DNA of 64,000 nucleotides from assembly GCF_013167895.1 (NCBI RefSeq), contig NZ_BLWC01000001.1, positions 5,890,001 to 5,954,000 on the forward strand, written 5' to 3'. Below, one piece after another: positions 37,901-46,609 of the stretch (position 1 is the stretch's first letter; each line of letters opens with the position of its first letter). The stretch comes from Streptomyces fulvorobeus (GTDB lineage Bacteria > Actinomycetota > Actinomycetes > Streptomycetales > Streptomycetaceae). Both the position numbers and the translations under genes were made by a program. The notes beneath the pieces were generated by a model. That model was not told the origin of the DNA. It saw only the letters and a list, made by a program, of their open reading frames with translations, and did not search any database.

Positions 37901-39202
37901 CACGTCGTGCTCGGCGAGACGGTTCCCGCGGGCAGCAGAATCCGGTTGCAGAAGGACGCCGCGAACACCTCGACGTACGCGATCGACTTCGTCGACCTCG
38001 AGCAGGTCGCGCCGGTCGCCAACCCGGACCCGGCCGCCTACACGGTGCCGGCCGGCTTCACCCACCAGAACGTCCAGGACGCGCTGGACAGGGTGCGGAT
38101 GGACACGACAGGCAAGCTCGTCGGTGTCTACCTGCCGCCGGGCGACTACCGGACGGCGAGCAAGTTCCAGGTGTACGGCAAGGCCGTGAAGGTGACCGGG
38201 GCGGGCCCCTGGTACACGAAGTTCCACGCGCCCTCCACCCAGGACAACACCGACGTGGGCTTCAGGGCGGACGCGACGTCGAAGGGCTCGTCGTTCTCCG
38301 GCTTCGCCTACTTCGGCAACTACACCTCGCGGATCGACGGCCCGGGCAAGGTGTTCGACTTCGCGGGCGTCTCGGACATCGTGATCGACAACATCTGGAC
38401 CGAGCACATGGTGTGCCTCTACTGGGGCGCCAACACGGACCGGATGACGATCAGCAACTCGCGTATCCGCAACATGTTCGCCGACGGCGTCAACATGACC
38501 AACGGCTCGACGGACAACCTCGTGTCGAACAACGACGCCAGGGCCACGGGTGACGACAGCTTCGCGCTGTTCTCGGCGATCGACGCCGGTGGCGCCGACA
38601 TGAAGAACAACGTGTACGAGAACCTGACCAGCACGCTGACCTGGCGGGCCGCGGGTGTGGCCGTCTACGGCGGCTACGCCAACACCTTCCGCAACATCCA
38701 CATCGCGGACACGCTCGTCTACTCCGGTATCACGATCTCCTCGCTGGACTTCGGCTACCCGATGAACGGCTTCGGGACCGAACCGACGAACCTGGAGAAC
38801 ATCTCGATCGTGCGGGCCGGCGGGCACTTCTGGGGCTCGCAGACCTTCCCGGGCATCTGGGTGTTCTCGGCCTCCAAGGTCTTCCAGGGCATCAGGGTCA
38901 GCCACGTGGACATCGTCGACCCCACGTACAGCGGGGTCATGTTCCAGACCAACTACGTGGGCGGACAGCCCCAGTTCCCGATCAAGGACACGGTCTTCAC
39001 CGACATCTCCATCACCGGCGCCCGCAAGAGCGGTGACGCCTACGACGCCAGGTCGGGCTTCGGTCTCTGGGCCAACGAAGCGCCCGAATCCGGTCAGGGC
39101 CCCGCCCTCGGCGAGGTGACGTTCAACGGCCTGGAACTGAACGACAACGCCGTGGACATCCGTAACACGACGTCGACCTTCAAGATCAACATCAATTCGT
39201 GA
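34917..39202 (+). pseudogene. Second secreted GH87 alpha-1,3-glucanase with discoidin, FN3 and CARDB domains (frameshifted)
   Basis: ATG 34917 begins a signal peptide (SAVIVTSLLALGGPLATARA). The domains in order are discoidin 1 and 2 (about 35-310), FN3 1 and 2 (about 320-500), discoidin 3 (about 505-640), CARDB 1 and 2, a CBM35-like part (MPYDTYEAEDGTAGGG) and the GH87 beta-helix. Near 36800-36805 one base is lost; the first frame ends in SSSGSSPSS while the true path is QLAEFQVVG to PDLEITDLAV in the next frame. Corrected length is 1428 residues. The catalytic Asp1190 (FADGVNM) and Asp1213-Asp1214 (TGDDSFALF) keep the same D-x22-DD spacing as the first enzyme. The two paralogues share the back half, but this one has extra binding modules. 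Confidence 0.82.
35880..36400 (+). repeat. Two near-identical FN3 units in GH87-2
   Basis: Two fibronectin type III modules repeat with a period of about 282 bp. Both contain EPATGQVRLTWNASSDNTAV encoded by almost identical DNA, implying recent tandem duplication. Confidence 0.75.
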
Positions 39203-39236
39203 CCCACCCCGTACGGGGGAGCACGAGGGCGTGACG

Positions 39237-39274
39237 AGGTCAGCGCAAGCCGCTTACGAGGCTTGCGCTGACCT
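39237..39274 (+). terminator. Hairpin after GH87-2, containing CTTGCGCT half-sites
   Basis: Perfect 15-bp arms (AGGTCAGCGCAAGCC and its complement) surround an 8-base loop and are followed by TTT. It could be a terminator, but the arms also hold GCGCAAG/CTTGCGC sequences like the LacI promoter repeats, so it may double as an operator. Confidence 0.65.
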
Positions 39275-39365
39275 TTCATGCGCTGAGGACGGAAGTGCCC
39301 TGGTGGCCGCCTACGGCTGGTGGTCACCACCGAACATCAGCGGTCTGTCAAACAATTACGAAGTC

Positions 39366-39383
39366 AGCGCGAGATCTTGCGCT
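39366..39383 (+). promoter_or_regulatory. Operator-like near-palindrome upstream of the CUT1 binding-protein gene
   Basis: AGCGCGAGATCTTGCGCT is an 18-bp palindrome with one mismatched pair, about 90 bases before the binding-protein start. CTTGCGCT is also present in the promoter of the LacI at 29921. Confidence 0.6.
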
Positions 39384-39471
39384 CTCTTGTTGGTGATGGT
39401 TGAGTGTGCCGCGCCCCGCATCGCACCGGCGGTGGGGCGACCTCCACGTACATGCCCGAAGGGGACCACCC

Positions 39472-40887
39472 ATGAGAACTGCCCGGTTCCGTCGTACGCG
39501 CCGCACCAGCGCGGTCACCCTCGTCTCCGCCCTCACGCTCACCGCGCTCGCAGCCTGCGGCACGAGCAGCAGCGGCAACGGCAGCGGTGGTTCCGAAGGC
39601 GGTGGCTCCTCGGACCCCGCCGCTCCGCTGGACCCGAAGACGAAGGTGACGCTCACGATCGACTGCATGCCGCCCACGGCGAAGGCGGCCGAGCTGAAGG
39701 AGTGGAAGGAGGACGTCGCCGCGTTCAACAAGACGTATCCGAACGTCACCGTCGAGGGCCGCTCCACGGCCGGACAGTGTCTGGAGCCGCCGCGCTTCAC
39801 GGCGATGCTCAAGGCCAAGTCGCAGCCGGACGTCTTCTACACCTACTTCACCGACCTGCCGCAGGTGCTCGACAACGACGGCGCCGCCGACATCACCGCG
39901 TACGTCAACGACAGAAGCGTCCCCCTGCTGAAGGACATCGACCCGGACGTGCTCGGCTCGCTCAAGCAGGACGGCAAGCTCTACGGCCTGCCCACCAGCA
40001 ACTACACCATGGGCCTGCTCATCAACCGCGAGCTGTTCCGGCGGGCCGGACTCGACCCGGACGCGCCGCCGCGCACCTGGCAGGAGGTCCGGGCGGCCGC
40101 GAAGAAGATCGCGGGCCTCGGCGAGGGCATCGCCGGGTTCGGCGAGTACAGCGCGGGCAACACCGGCGGCTGGCACTTCACCGCGCAGATGTACAGCGTC
40201 GGCGGAGAGGTCGTCGACGCGAGCGGTACCAAGGCGGCGTTCAACGACGAGCTCGGCAAGCAGGTCGCCGAGAACATGCACGCCATGCGCTGGCAGGACA
40301 ACAGCATGGGCAAGACCCAGCTGCTCAAGTGGGGCGACCTGCAGAAGCAGATCGCCACCGACAAGCTCGGCATGTTCCTCGCCGCCCCCGACGACATCGC
40401 GTACATGGTCCAGCAACTCGGCGCCGAGTACGAGAACTTCGGGATGGGCCCCATACCCGGCGAGAAGAACACCCTGGCCGGCGGCAACAGTTACATGGTC
40501 AAGAAGGGCATCTCCGGCGACAAGATCAAGGCCGCGATCGCCTGGCTGAACTACAAGAACCTCACCGTCGGCAAGGGCCAGTTCGACTGGGCCCGCACCA
40601 AGGCCGACAAGCTCCCGGTCGGTATCCCGCAGCCCAACTTCTGGCTGAACGAGTCCAAGGCCAAGGACGACGCCGCACGCGTGGAGCACGCCACCATGCC
40701 GGTCGCCAACTTCAAGACCTTCATGGACAACCCGGTCGCGGGCAAGGCCGAGCCGCCGAAGGCCCAGGAGGTCTACAAGGTCCTCGACAACGTCATGTCC
40801 GGCCTCCTCACCAACAAGGACGCCGACATCGACAAGCTCCTCGCCACAGCCGAGTCGCAGGTCAACCAGGTCCTCGCCAACCAGTGA
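39472..40887 (+). CDS. CUT1 sugar ABC transporter substrate-binding lipoprotein
   Basis: ATG 39472 gives 471 residues with a lipoprotein signal (SAVTLVSALTLTALAACGTS; lipobox LAAC). The sequence after a Gly/Ser linker is a family-1 extracellular solute-binding protein: KVTLTIDCMPPTAKAAELKE, LKAKSQPDVFYTYFTDLPQV, LYGLPTSNYTMGLLINRELF and WHFTAQMYSVGGEVVD. It should capture an oligosaccharide at the cell surface and deliver it to the two permeases downstream. Given the flanking GH87 and GH13 genes, nigero-oligosaccharides are the most likely ligand, which is inference. Confidence 0.9.
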   Translation: MRTARFRRTRRTSAVTLVSALTLTALAACGTSSSGNGSGGSEGGGSSDPAAPLDPKTKVTLTIDCMPPTAKAAELKEWKEDVAAFNKTYPNVTVEGRSTAGQCLEPPRFTAMLKAKSQPDVFYTYFTDLPQVLDNDGAADITAYVNDRSVPLLKDIDPDVLGSLKQDGKLYGLPTSNYTMGLLINRELFRRAGLDPDAPPRTWQEVRAAAKKIAGLGEGIAGFGEYSAGNTGGWHFTAQMYSVGGEVVDASGTKAAFNDELGKQVAENMHAMRWQDNSMGKTQLLKWGDLQKQIATDKLGMFLAAPDDIAYMVQQLGAEYENFGMGPIPGEKNTLAGGNSYMVKKGISGDKIKAAIAWLNYKNLTVGKGQFDWARTKADKLPVGIPQPNFWLNESKAKDDAARVEHATMPVANFKTFMDNPVAGKAEPPKAQEVYKVLDNVMSGLLTNKDADIDKLLATAESQVNQVLANQ

Positions 40888-41045
40888 CCGGTGCCTCGTG
40901 GGGTGGCGGAACCCGCCCCACGAGGCTGTGAGCGCCGCGGCCCCGTCCCGGCGCACCGGACACGCGGCGCACCGGACCCAGGACATGCCGACGGCCCCCG
41001 CGCCCCCCGCTCACGCAACCGGCACCTCAGCACCAAGGAGTAACG

Positions 41046-42005
41046 ATGTCGGCCCCCAGTCTGACCCCGAGCAAGGCGGCGCCGGCGCCTGACTCCCGGC
41101 CCCGGCCGGACGGCGCGGAACCGCCCGCCCGGCCGTTCGCCAGGAGCCTGCGGCGCAATCTCACCGCGCACGGCTTCCTCATCGGCGCCGTCCTCTGCTT
41201 CGCCCTGTTCTCCTGGTATCCGATGGTCAGGGAGTTCTTCCTCGCCTTCCAGAAGACCGAGGACGGGCAGACCACCTGGGTCGGCATGGACAACCTCGTC
41301 ACGGTCTTCAACGACCCCGCCTTCTGGCAGGCGTGGCGCAACACGCTCCTGTTCACCGTGCTGGCGCTGGTGTTCGGCTTCGCGGTGCCGTTCGCCGTGG
41401 CGGTGGTGATCAACGAGTTCCGGCACGGCAAGGGCTACCTGCGGCTCCTGGTCTACCTGCCGGTGATGCTGCCCCCGGTCGCCTCGGTCCTGCTGTTCAA
41501 GTACCTGTACGACCCGGGATACGGCCTCCTCAACGAACTGTCCGGCTTCTTCGGACTGCCGGAGCAGCAGTGGCTCCAGGACCCGGACACCGCGATGCTC
41601 TCGGTCGTCGTCGCCTCCACGTGGATGAACATGGGAGGCGCGGCCCTCATCTACCTCGCCGCGCTCCAGGGCATCCCGGGCGAGCTGTACGAGGCGGCCG
41701 AGCTCGACGGAGCGGGCGTACTCCGCAAGATCTGGCACGTCACGATCCCGCAGACCCGGCTCATCCTCTCGCTGATGCTGCTCATGCAGATCATCGCCAC
41801 CATGCAGGTCTTCGTCGAGCCCTTCCTGCTGACGGGCGGCGCCGGCCCCGAGGGCTCCACCACGACCGTGGTCTACCTCATCTACCAGTACGCCTTCAAC
41901 TTCAACAACTACGGTGCCGCGGCGGCCCTCGGCCTGCTCCTGCTCGTACTCCTCGCCGGATTCTCGGCGGCGTACGTGAAGCTCAGCCGCGCCGAGGACG
42001 AATAG
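41046..42005 (+). CDS. CUT1 sugar ABC transporter permease (MalF-like)
   Basis: ATG 41046, preceded by AAGGAG, gives 319 residues with six predicted helices starting with GFLIGAVLCFALFSWYPMV. The conserved cytoplasmic EAA loop reads EAAELDGAGVLRKIWHVTIP, which contacts the ATPase. The long hydrophilic N-terminal tail is proline-rich. It forms a heterodimer with the next gene product, 16 bases downstream. No ATPase gene occurs in the cluster, so a shared MsiK-type ATPase encoded elsewhere is expected. Confidence 0.93.
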   Translation: MSAPSLTPSKAAPAPDSRPRPDGAEPPARPFARSLRRNLTAHGFLIGAVLCFALFSWYPMVREFFLAFQKTEDGQTTWVGMDNLVTVFNDPAFWQAWRNTLLFTVLALVFGFAVPFAVAVVINEFRHGKGYLRLLVYLPVMLPPVASVLLFKYLYDPGYGLLNELSGFFGLPEQQWLQDPDTAMLSVVVASTWMNMGGAALIYLAALQGIPGELYEAAELDGAGVLRKIWHVTIPQTRLILSLMLLMQIIATMQVFVEPFLLTGGAGPEGSTTTVVYLIYQYAFNFNNYGAAAALGLLLLVLLAGFSAAYVKLSRAEDE

Positions 42006-42021
42006 GACCGGGGGAACCACC

Positions 42022-42897
42022 ATGTCCACACGCACACTCATCTCACCGGCACAACTCGCCCGGCCCCGTGGCAAAGCCCTCTACTGGGTGACGTTCGCCG
42101 TCGTCGTCGGCGGCTTCACCCTGGTGTTCCTGGGCCCGCTGTACTGGATGATCTCCAGTGGCCTCAAGGACACCCAGGAAGTGATCCAGACCCCGCCGAC
42201 CCTGGTGCCCGGCTCCTTCGAGCCGGAGAACTACGCACGGGCGTGGGACGTCATGGACCTCGCCACCCTGCTGTTCAACACGCTCTACTACGCGTTCGGC
42301 GCGCTGGCCTTCCAACTCGTCCTCGACGTCGCCGCCGCCTACTCCCTCTCCAAGCTCCGCCCGGTCCTCGGCAAGGCCATCCTGGGCATGATGCTGGCGA
42401 CACTGATGATCCCCGCCGCCGTCCTGGTCGTCCCGCAGTACCTGACGGTCCTGGACGTGCCGGTCATCGAGCGCAACCTGCTGAACACCCCCTGGGCGAT
42501 CTGGCTGCCCTCCGTCACCAACGCCTTCAACATCTTCCTGCTCAAACGCTTCTTCGACTCGATCCCGAAGGAACTCCTGGACGCGGCGTCCATGGACGGC
42601 GCCTCTCCCACACGCACCCTGTGGTCGATCGTGCTCCCGATCTCCCGGCCGATCCTCGGCGTGGTCTCCATCTTCGCCATCGTGGGCGTCTGGAAGGACT
42701 TCCTCTGGCCCATGCTCACCCTGCCCGACCCCGCGATGCAGACCCTCAACGTGGGCATCTACTCGCTCTCCAACGGGGTCCCGGTCAACGTGCTGATCGC
42801 CGCGCTCACGATCGCCTCGGTGCCGACGCTGCTCATCTTCCTGGTCTTCCAGCGCAACATCATGAGCGGTCTGACCGCCGGCGGCCTGAAGGGCTGA
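42022..42897 (+). CDS. CUT1 sugar ABC transporter permease (MalG-like)
   Basis: ATG 42022, behind GGGGGAA, gives 291 residues with six helices: VTFAVVVGGFTLVFLGPLYW, TLLFNTLYYAFGALAFQLVL, ILGMMLATLMIPAAVLVVP and others. The EAA loop is DAASMDGASPTRTLWSIVLP, and the MalG-type C-terminus ends NIMSGLTAGGLKG. It completes the transmembrane channel for the binding protein at 39472-40887. A gap of 113 bases precedes the GH13 gene. Confidence 0.93.
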   Translation: MSTRTLISPAQLARPRGKALYWVTFAVVVGGFTLVFLGPLYWMISSGLKDTQEVIQTPPTLVPGSFEPENYARAWDVMDLATLLFNTLYYAFGALAFQLVLDVAAAYSLSKLRPVLGKAILGMMLATLMIPAAVLVVPQYLTVLDVPVIERNLLNTPWAIWLPSVTNAFNIFLLKRFFDSIPKELLDAASMDGASPTRTLWSIVLPISRPILGVVSIFAIVGVWKDFLWPMLTLPDPAMQTLNVGIYSLSNGVPVNVLIAALTIASVPTLLIFLVFQRNIMSGLTAGGLKG

Positions 42898-43010
42898 CCC
42901 CGAGGGTCCGCCCGGTATCCACCACCCACATGACTTCGCCGCCGGTCCGTCCGAACGCCCCGCTGTCCGGACCGGCGGCGAAGATCCACCCTGCCCGAAA
43001 GGACGTTCAC

Positions 43011-44613
43011 GTGGCAGTCCCTCATGCGCACAGCACCGACAACTGGTGGCGCGACGCCGTCATCTACCAGGTGTACCCACGCAGCTTCGCCGACGGCGAC
43101 GGGGACGGCACCGGGGACCTCGCGGGCGTCCGGGCGCGACTGCCCTATCTCGCCGAACTCGGCGTGGACGCCCTGTGGTTCACCCCCTGGTACCTCTCGC
43201 CCCTCGTCGACGGCGGCTACGACGTCGCCGACTACCGCACCATCGACCCGGCCTTCGGTACCCTCGCAGAGGCCGAGAAACTGATCGCCGAAGCCGGTGA
43301 GTGCGGCATCCGCACCATCGTCGACATCGTCCCCAACCACGTCTCGGACCAGCACGCGTGGTTCCGGGCAGCTCTGGCGGCAGGACCCGGAAGCCCCGAG
43401 CGCGAGCTGTTCCACTTCCGGCCGGGCCGGGGCGAACACGGCGAACTGCCGCCCAACAACTGGCCCTCCCAGTTCTCCGGCCGCACCTGGACACGGGTGC
43501 CGGACGGGGAGTGGTACCTGCACCTGTTCGCTCCCGAGCAGCCCGACCTCAACTGGGCCCACCCGGCAGTCCGCCAGGAGCACGAGGAGGTGCTCCGCTT
43601 CTGGTTCGGGCGCGGGGTCGCCGGCGTACGGATCGACTCCGCCGCCCTGCTCGCCAAGGACCCCTCGCTCGCCGACTTCGAGGAGGGCGTGGACCCGCAC
43701 CCGTACATCGACCAGGACGAGCTCCACGACATCTACCGTGCCTGGCGTGCCATCGCCGACGAGTACGGAGGTGTCTTCGTCGGTGAGGTGTGGCTGCCCG
43801 ACGCCGAACGCTTCGCCCGGTACCTGCGCCCCGACGAGCTGCACACCGCCTTCAACTTCACCTTCCTGACCTGCCCCTGGCACCCTGACCGGCTCCGGGA
43901 GGCCATCGACGGCACACTGGCCGAGCACGCGCCGGTCGGTGCCCCGGCGACCTGGGTGCTCTGCAACCACGACGTGACGCGGACCGTCACGCGCTACGGC
44001 CGCGCGGACACCGGATTCGACTTCGCCACCAAGGCGTTCGGCACACCCACCGACCTGGAGCTCGGCACACGCCGCGCGCGCGCCGCCGCCCTGCTCACCC
44101 TCGCCCTTCCCGGGCTGTCTACCTGTACCAGGGGAGGAGCTGGGGCTGCCCGAGGCGGACATCCCGCTCGACCGTATCCAGGACCCGATGCACTTCCGCT
44201 CCCGGGGCACCGACCCGGGACGGGACGGCTGCCGGGTGCCGCTTCCCTGGACGGCGGACGCCCCGTACGCCGGTTTCGGTGCGCTCACCGAACCCTGGCT
44301 GCCCCAGCCCGCGGGGTGGCCATCCTTCGCGGTCGACCGGCAGAGCGCCGACCCGGGGTCGATGCTCGCGCTCTACCGGCGGGCGCTGGCGCTGAGACGG
44401 TCGTCAGACGGCTTCGGTGACGGCCCGATGACCTGGCTGCCCGCGGCGCAGGGCGTACTCGCCTTCGCCCGGACGCACGGTCTGATCTGCGTCGCCAACC
44501 TGTCGGACCGTCCCACCCCCCTCCCGGCGCACAGGGAGCTGCTCCTCGCGAGCGGTCCGCTCGACGGCGAGGGTCTGCTGCCGGGGGACACCGCCGTCTG
44601 GCTGCGCGCCTGA
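43011..44613 (+). pseudogene. GH13 alpha-glucosidase, cytoplasmic (two frameshifts)
   Basis: GTG 43011 (AAAGGA upstream) opens with STDNWWRDAVIYQVYPRSF, the classic GH13 start. Conserved regions are DIVPNH, RIDSAAL with nucleophile Asp209, FVGEVWL with acid/base Glu259, and CNHDVTR with Asp321. Two single-G losses at 44112-44114 and 44131-44134 break the frame; the true path reads LALPGAVYLYQGEELGLPEA, DIPLDRIQDP, then MHFRSRGTDPGRDGCRVPLP to the stop. Corrected length is 534 residues, normal for oligo-alpha-glucosidases. It lacks a signal peptide and follows a sugar importer, so it should hydrolyse imported alpha-glucosides. An earlier ATG at 42931 is possible but less likely. Confidence 0.87.
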
Positions 44614-45101
44614 CGCCGAAAGGCACGCTCGGCTGGTGGTGGACAGAGATCGCCACGGGTGTGTCCGGCCGGCAGGCGCGGAGTGGCGGGCCGTACGCGC
44701 GGGGAGGTGAAGAGCGATCAGGGGGTGCGGGGTTCCGGCTGGGTGATGTGACGTCGCGCGAGTGTCGACCGGTGCGGAGCGCGGCGTCAAGAGGCGGGGA
44801 CGCGTGTACGACGGGTCGGACGGCATGGCGCCTGATCTCGCCAAAAGCCCCAGGTGGCGGCCGGATCACCGCCTGGTCCGACGCGTCGGACGCAGGTGCC
44901 CGGCGAAGTCGGGGATCGCCTCCGTGGTGCGGGCCGGGCCATGTGCGCGCCCCGGTCGTTCCGTCGCCCCCAAAGCTGTCGGAACCGTTGACGTGCACAA
45001 GCGGGGTGCCTATGTTCTGGTCGAAGTTACGTACGATGTCCGATATTTCGAACATCTCGTAGCCGGGGCTGTCAGCCCGCGGCTGTCGAAAGGGACTCGC
45101 T
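44614..45101. other. Intergenic region upstream of the GH43 operon
   Basis: This 488-base stretch has no recognisable gene. The last 110 bases are AT-richer and contain the operator-like element at 45035-45056, so this is the GH43 promoter. Confidence 0.5.
45035..45056 (+). promoter_or_regulatory. 22-bp near-palindrome upstream of the GH43 operon
   Basis: The halves GATGTCCGATA and TTTCGAACATC are inverted repeats with two mismatches, 46 bases before the GH43 start. The motif differs from the LacI sites and implies a separate regulator for the arabinanase operon. Confidence 0.55.
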
Positions 45102-46586
45102 GTGCTCCGCACCCGCTACTGGTCCACCCTCATGGCAGCACTGCTCGTCATGCTCGCCGCGGTCGCCACCCAGCCGGCCGCGGCCGCCGAGGGACGTCCG
45201 TACACCAATCCCGTCAAGGCGGTGAAGGGCGCCGACCCCTGGCTGGAGTACCACAACGGCCACTACTACCTGGTCACCACGTCCTTCACCGGCGTGCTCA
45301 CCATGCGCAAGTCACCCACCCTGGCCGGTCTTTCGACGGCCCCCAGCGTCCAGGTCTGGAGCGACACCACCGCCACCCGCAACACCAACTTCTGGGCGCC
45401 CGAGCTGCACTTCGTCGACGGCCGCTGGTACCTCTACTACTCAGCGGGGCAGAGCGGTGCCGCCTGCTGCGACACCCAGCGCACCTACGTCCTGGAGAGC
45501 GCGGGCAGTGACCCCATGGGCCCGTACACCTACAAGAACCAGCTCACCGGATCGAACCTGACCCCCGGTGGCTGGCTCATCGACGCCAGCGTGCTGCGGC
45601 ACGGCGGCAAGCTGTACCTGCTCGGCAGCGGCTCCGTCAACGGCAGTCCCCAGAGCCTGGTCATCGCCCCGATGAGCAACGCGTACACGGTGAGCGGCTC
45701 CACCTTCACCGTCATCTCCCGCCCCACCCTCAGCTGGGAGACCCAGGGTGGCACGGTCAACGAAGGACCCGAACCGCTCTACCGCGGCGGCAAGACCTTC
45801 GTCGTCTACTCGGCGAGCGCCTGCTGGGGACCGGACTACAAGCTCGGCCAGCTGCAACTGACCGGCGGCAACCCGCTGCTCGCCTCCTCCTGGACCAAGA
45901 AGCCCACCCCGGTCTTCTCGCGGAACGACTCAGCGGGGGTCTACGGCCCCGGCCACAACGGTTTCTTCACCTCGCCCGACGGCACCGAGAACTGGATCGT
46001 CTACCACGCCAACGACTCCACATCGGACGGCTGCGACAACGGCCGCACCACGCGCGCCCAGAAGTTCACCTGGAACGCGGACGGCACCCCTGAGTTCGGC
46101 GCACCGGTCGCCCTGGGCGCCACCAGGCCCGGCCCGTCCGGAGAGACCGCGGCCACCCCGGTGGCCTACACGCTGGTGAACCGCAACAGCGGCAAGTGCC
46201 TGGAGGTCACGGGCGGCAGCACGGCGGACGGCGCCGGTATCGCGCAGTGGACCTGCGGCGGCGGTGCCCACCAGACATGGCGGATCGAGGACCTCGGCGA
46301 CGACACCAGCCGGCTCGTCAACGTCGCGACCGGCAAGGTCATGGACACGGCCGACTGCTCCACCGCGGACGGCGCGGACCTGCGGCAGTGGTCGTGGCTG
46401 AACAACCACTGCCAGAAGTTCCGGCTCGTGCTCACGGCCTCGGGTGACTACGTACGGATCGTCAACGAGAACAGCGGCAAGGTCGCCGACGCCGCCGACT
46501 GCGGTACGGCGAACGGCACCGACGTACGTCAGTGGACCTGGCTCGGCAACGCCTGCCAGCAGTGGCAGCTCAGGCCGGCGGCATGA
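45102..46586 (+). CDS. Secreted GH43 arabinofuranosidase/arabinanase with CBM13 (ricin) domain
   Basis: GTG 45102 (AAAGGGA upstream) gives 494 residues. A signal peptide (LMAALLVMLAAVATQPAAAA) precedes a five-bladed beta-propeller of GH43: YTNPVKAVKGADPWLEYHNG with the catalytic-base Asp, FWAPELHFVDGRWYLYYSAG, and WETQGGTVNEGPEPLYRGG with the acid Glu. A ricin-type trefoil (CBM13) with QW motifs, such as IAQWTCGGGAHQTWRIEDLG, occupies about 355-494. It should release L-arabinofuranose from arabinan or arabinoxylan outside the cell. The stop overlaps an ATG of the next gene (ATGA), so the two GH43 genes form one operon. Confidence 0.9.
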   Translation: MLRTRYWSTLMAALLVMLAAVATQPAAAAEGRPYTNPVKAVKGADPWLEYHNGHYYLVTTSFTGVLTMRKSPTLAGLSTAPSVQVWSDTTATRNTNFWAPELHFVDGRWYLYYSAGQSGAACCDTQRTYVLESAGSDPMGPYTYKNQLTGSNLTPGGWLIDASVLRHGGKLYLLGSGSVNGSPQSLVIAPMSNAYTVSGSTFTVISRPTLSWETQGGTVNEGPEPLYRGGKTFVVYSASACWGPDYKLGQLQLTGGNPLLASSWTKKPTPVFSRNDSAGVYGPGHNGFFTSPDGTENWIVYHANDSTSDGCDNGRTTRAQKFTWNADGTPEFGAPVALGATRPGPSGETAATPVAYTLVNRNSGKCLEVTGGSTADGAGIAQWTCGGGAHQTWRIEDLGDDTSRLVNVATGKVMDTADCSTADGADLRQWSWLNNHCQKFRLVLTASGDYVRIVNENSGKVADAADCGTANGTDVRQWTWLGNACQQWQLRPAA

Positions 46587-46609
46587 CAACTGTCAAGGAG
46601 AGGAAGACA

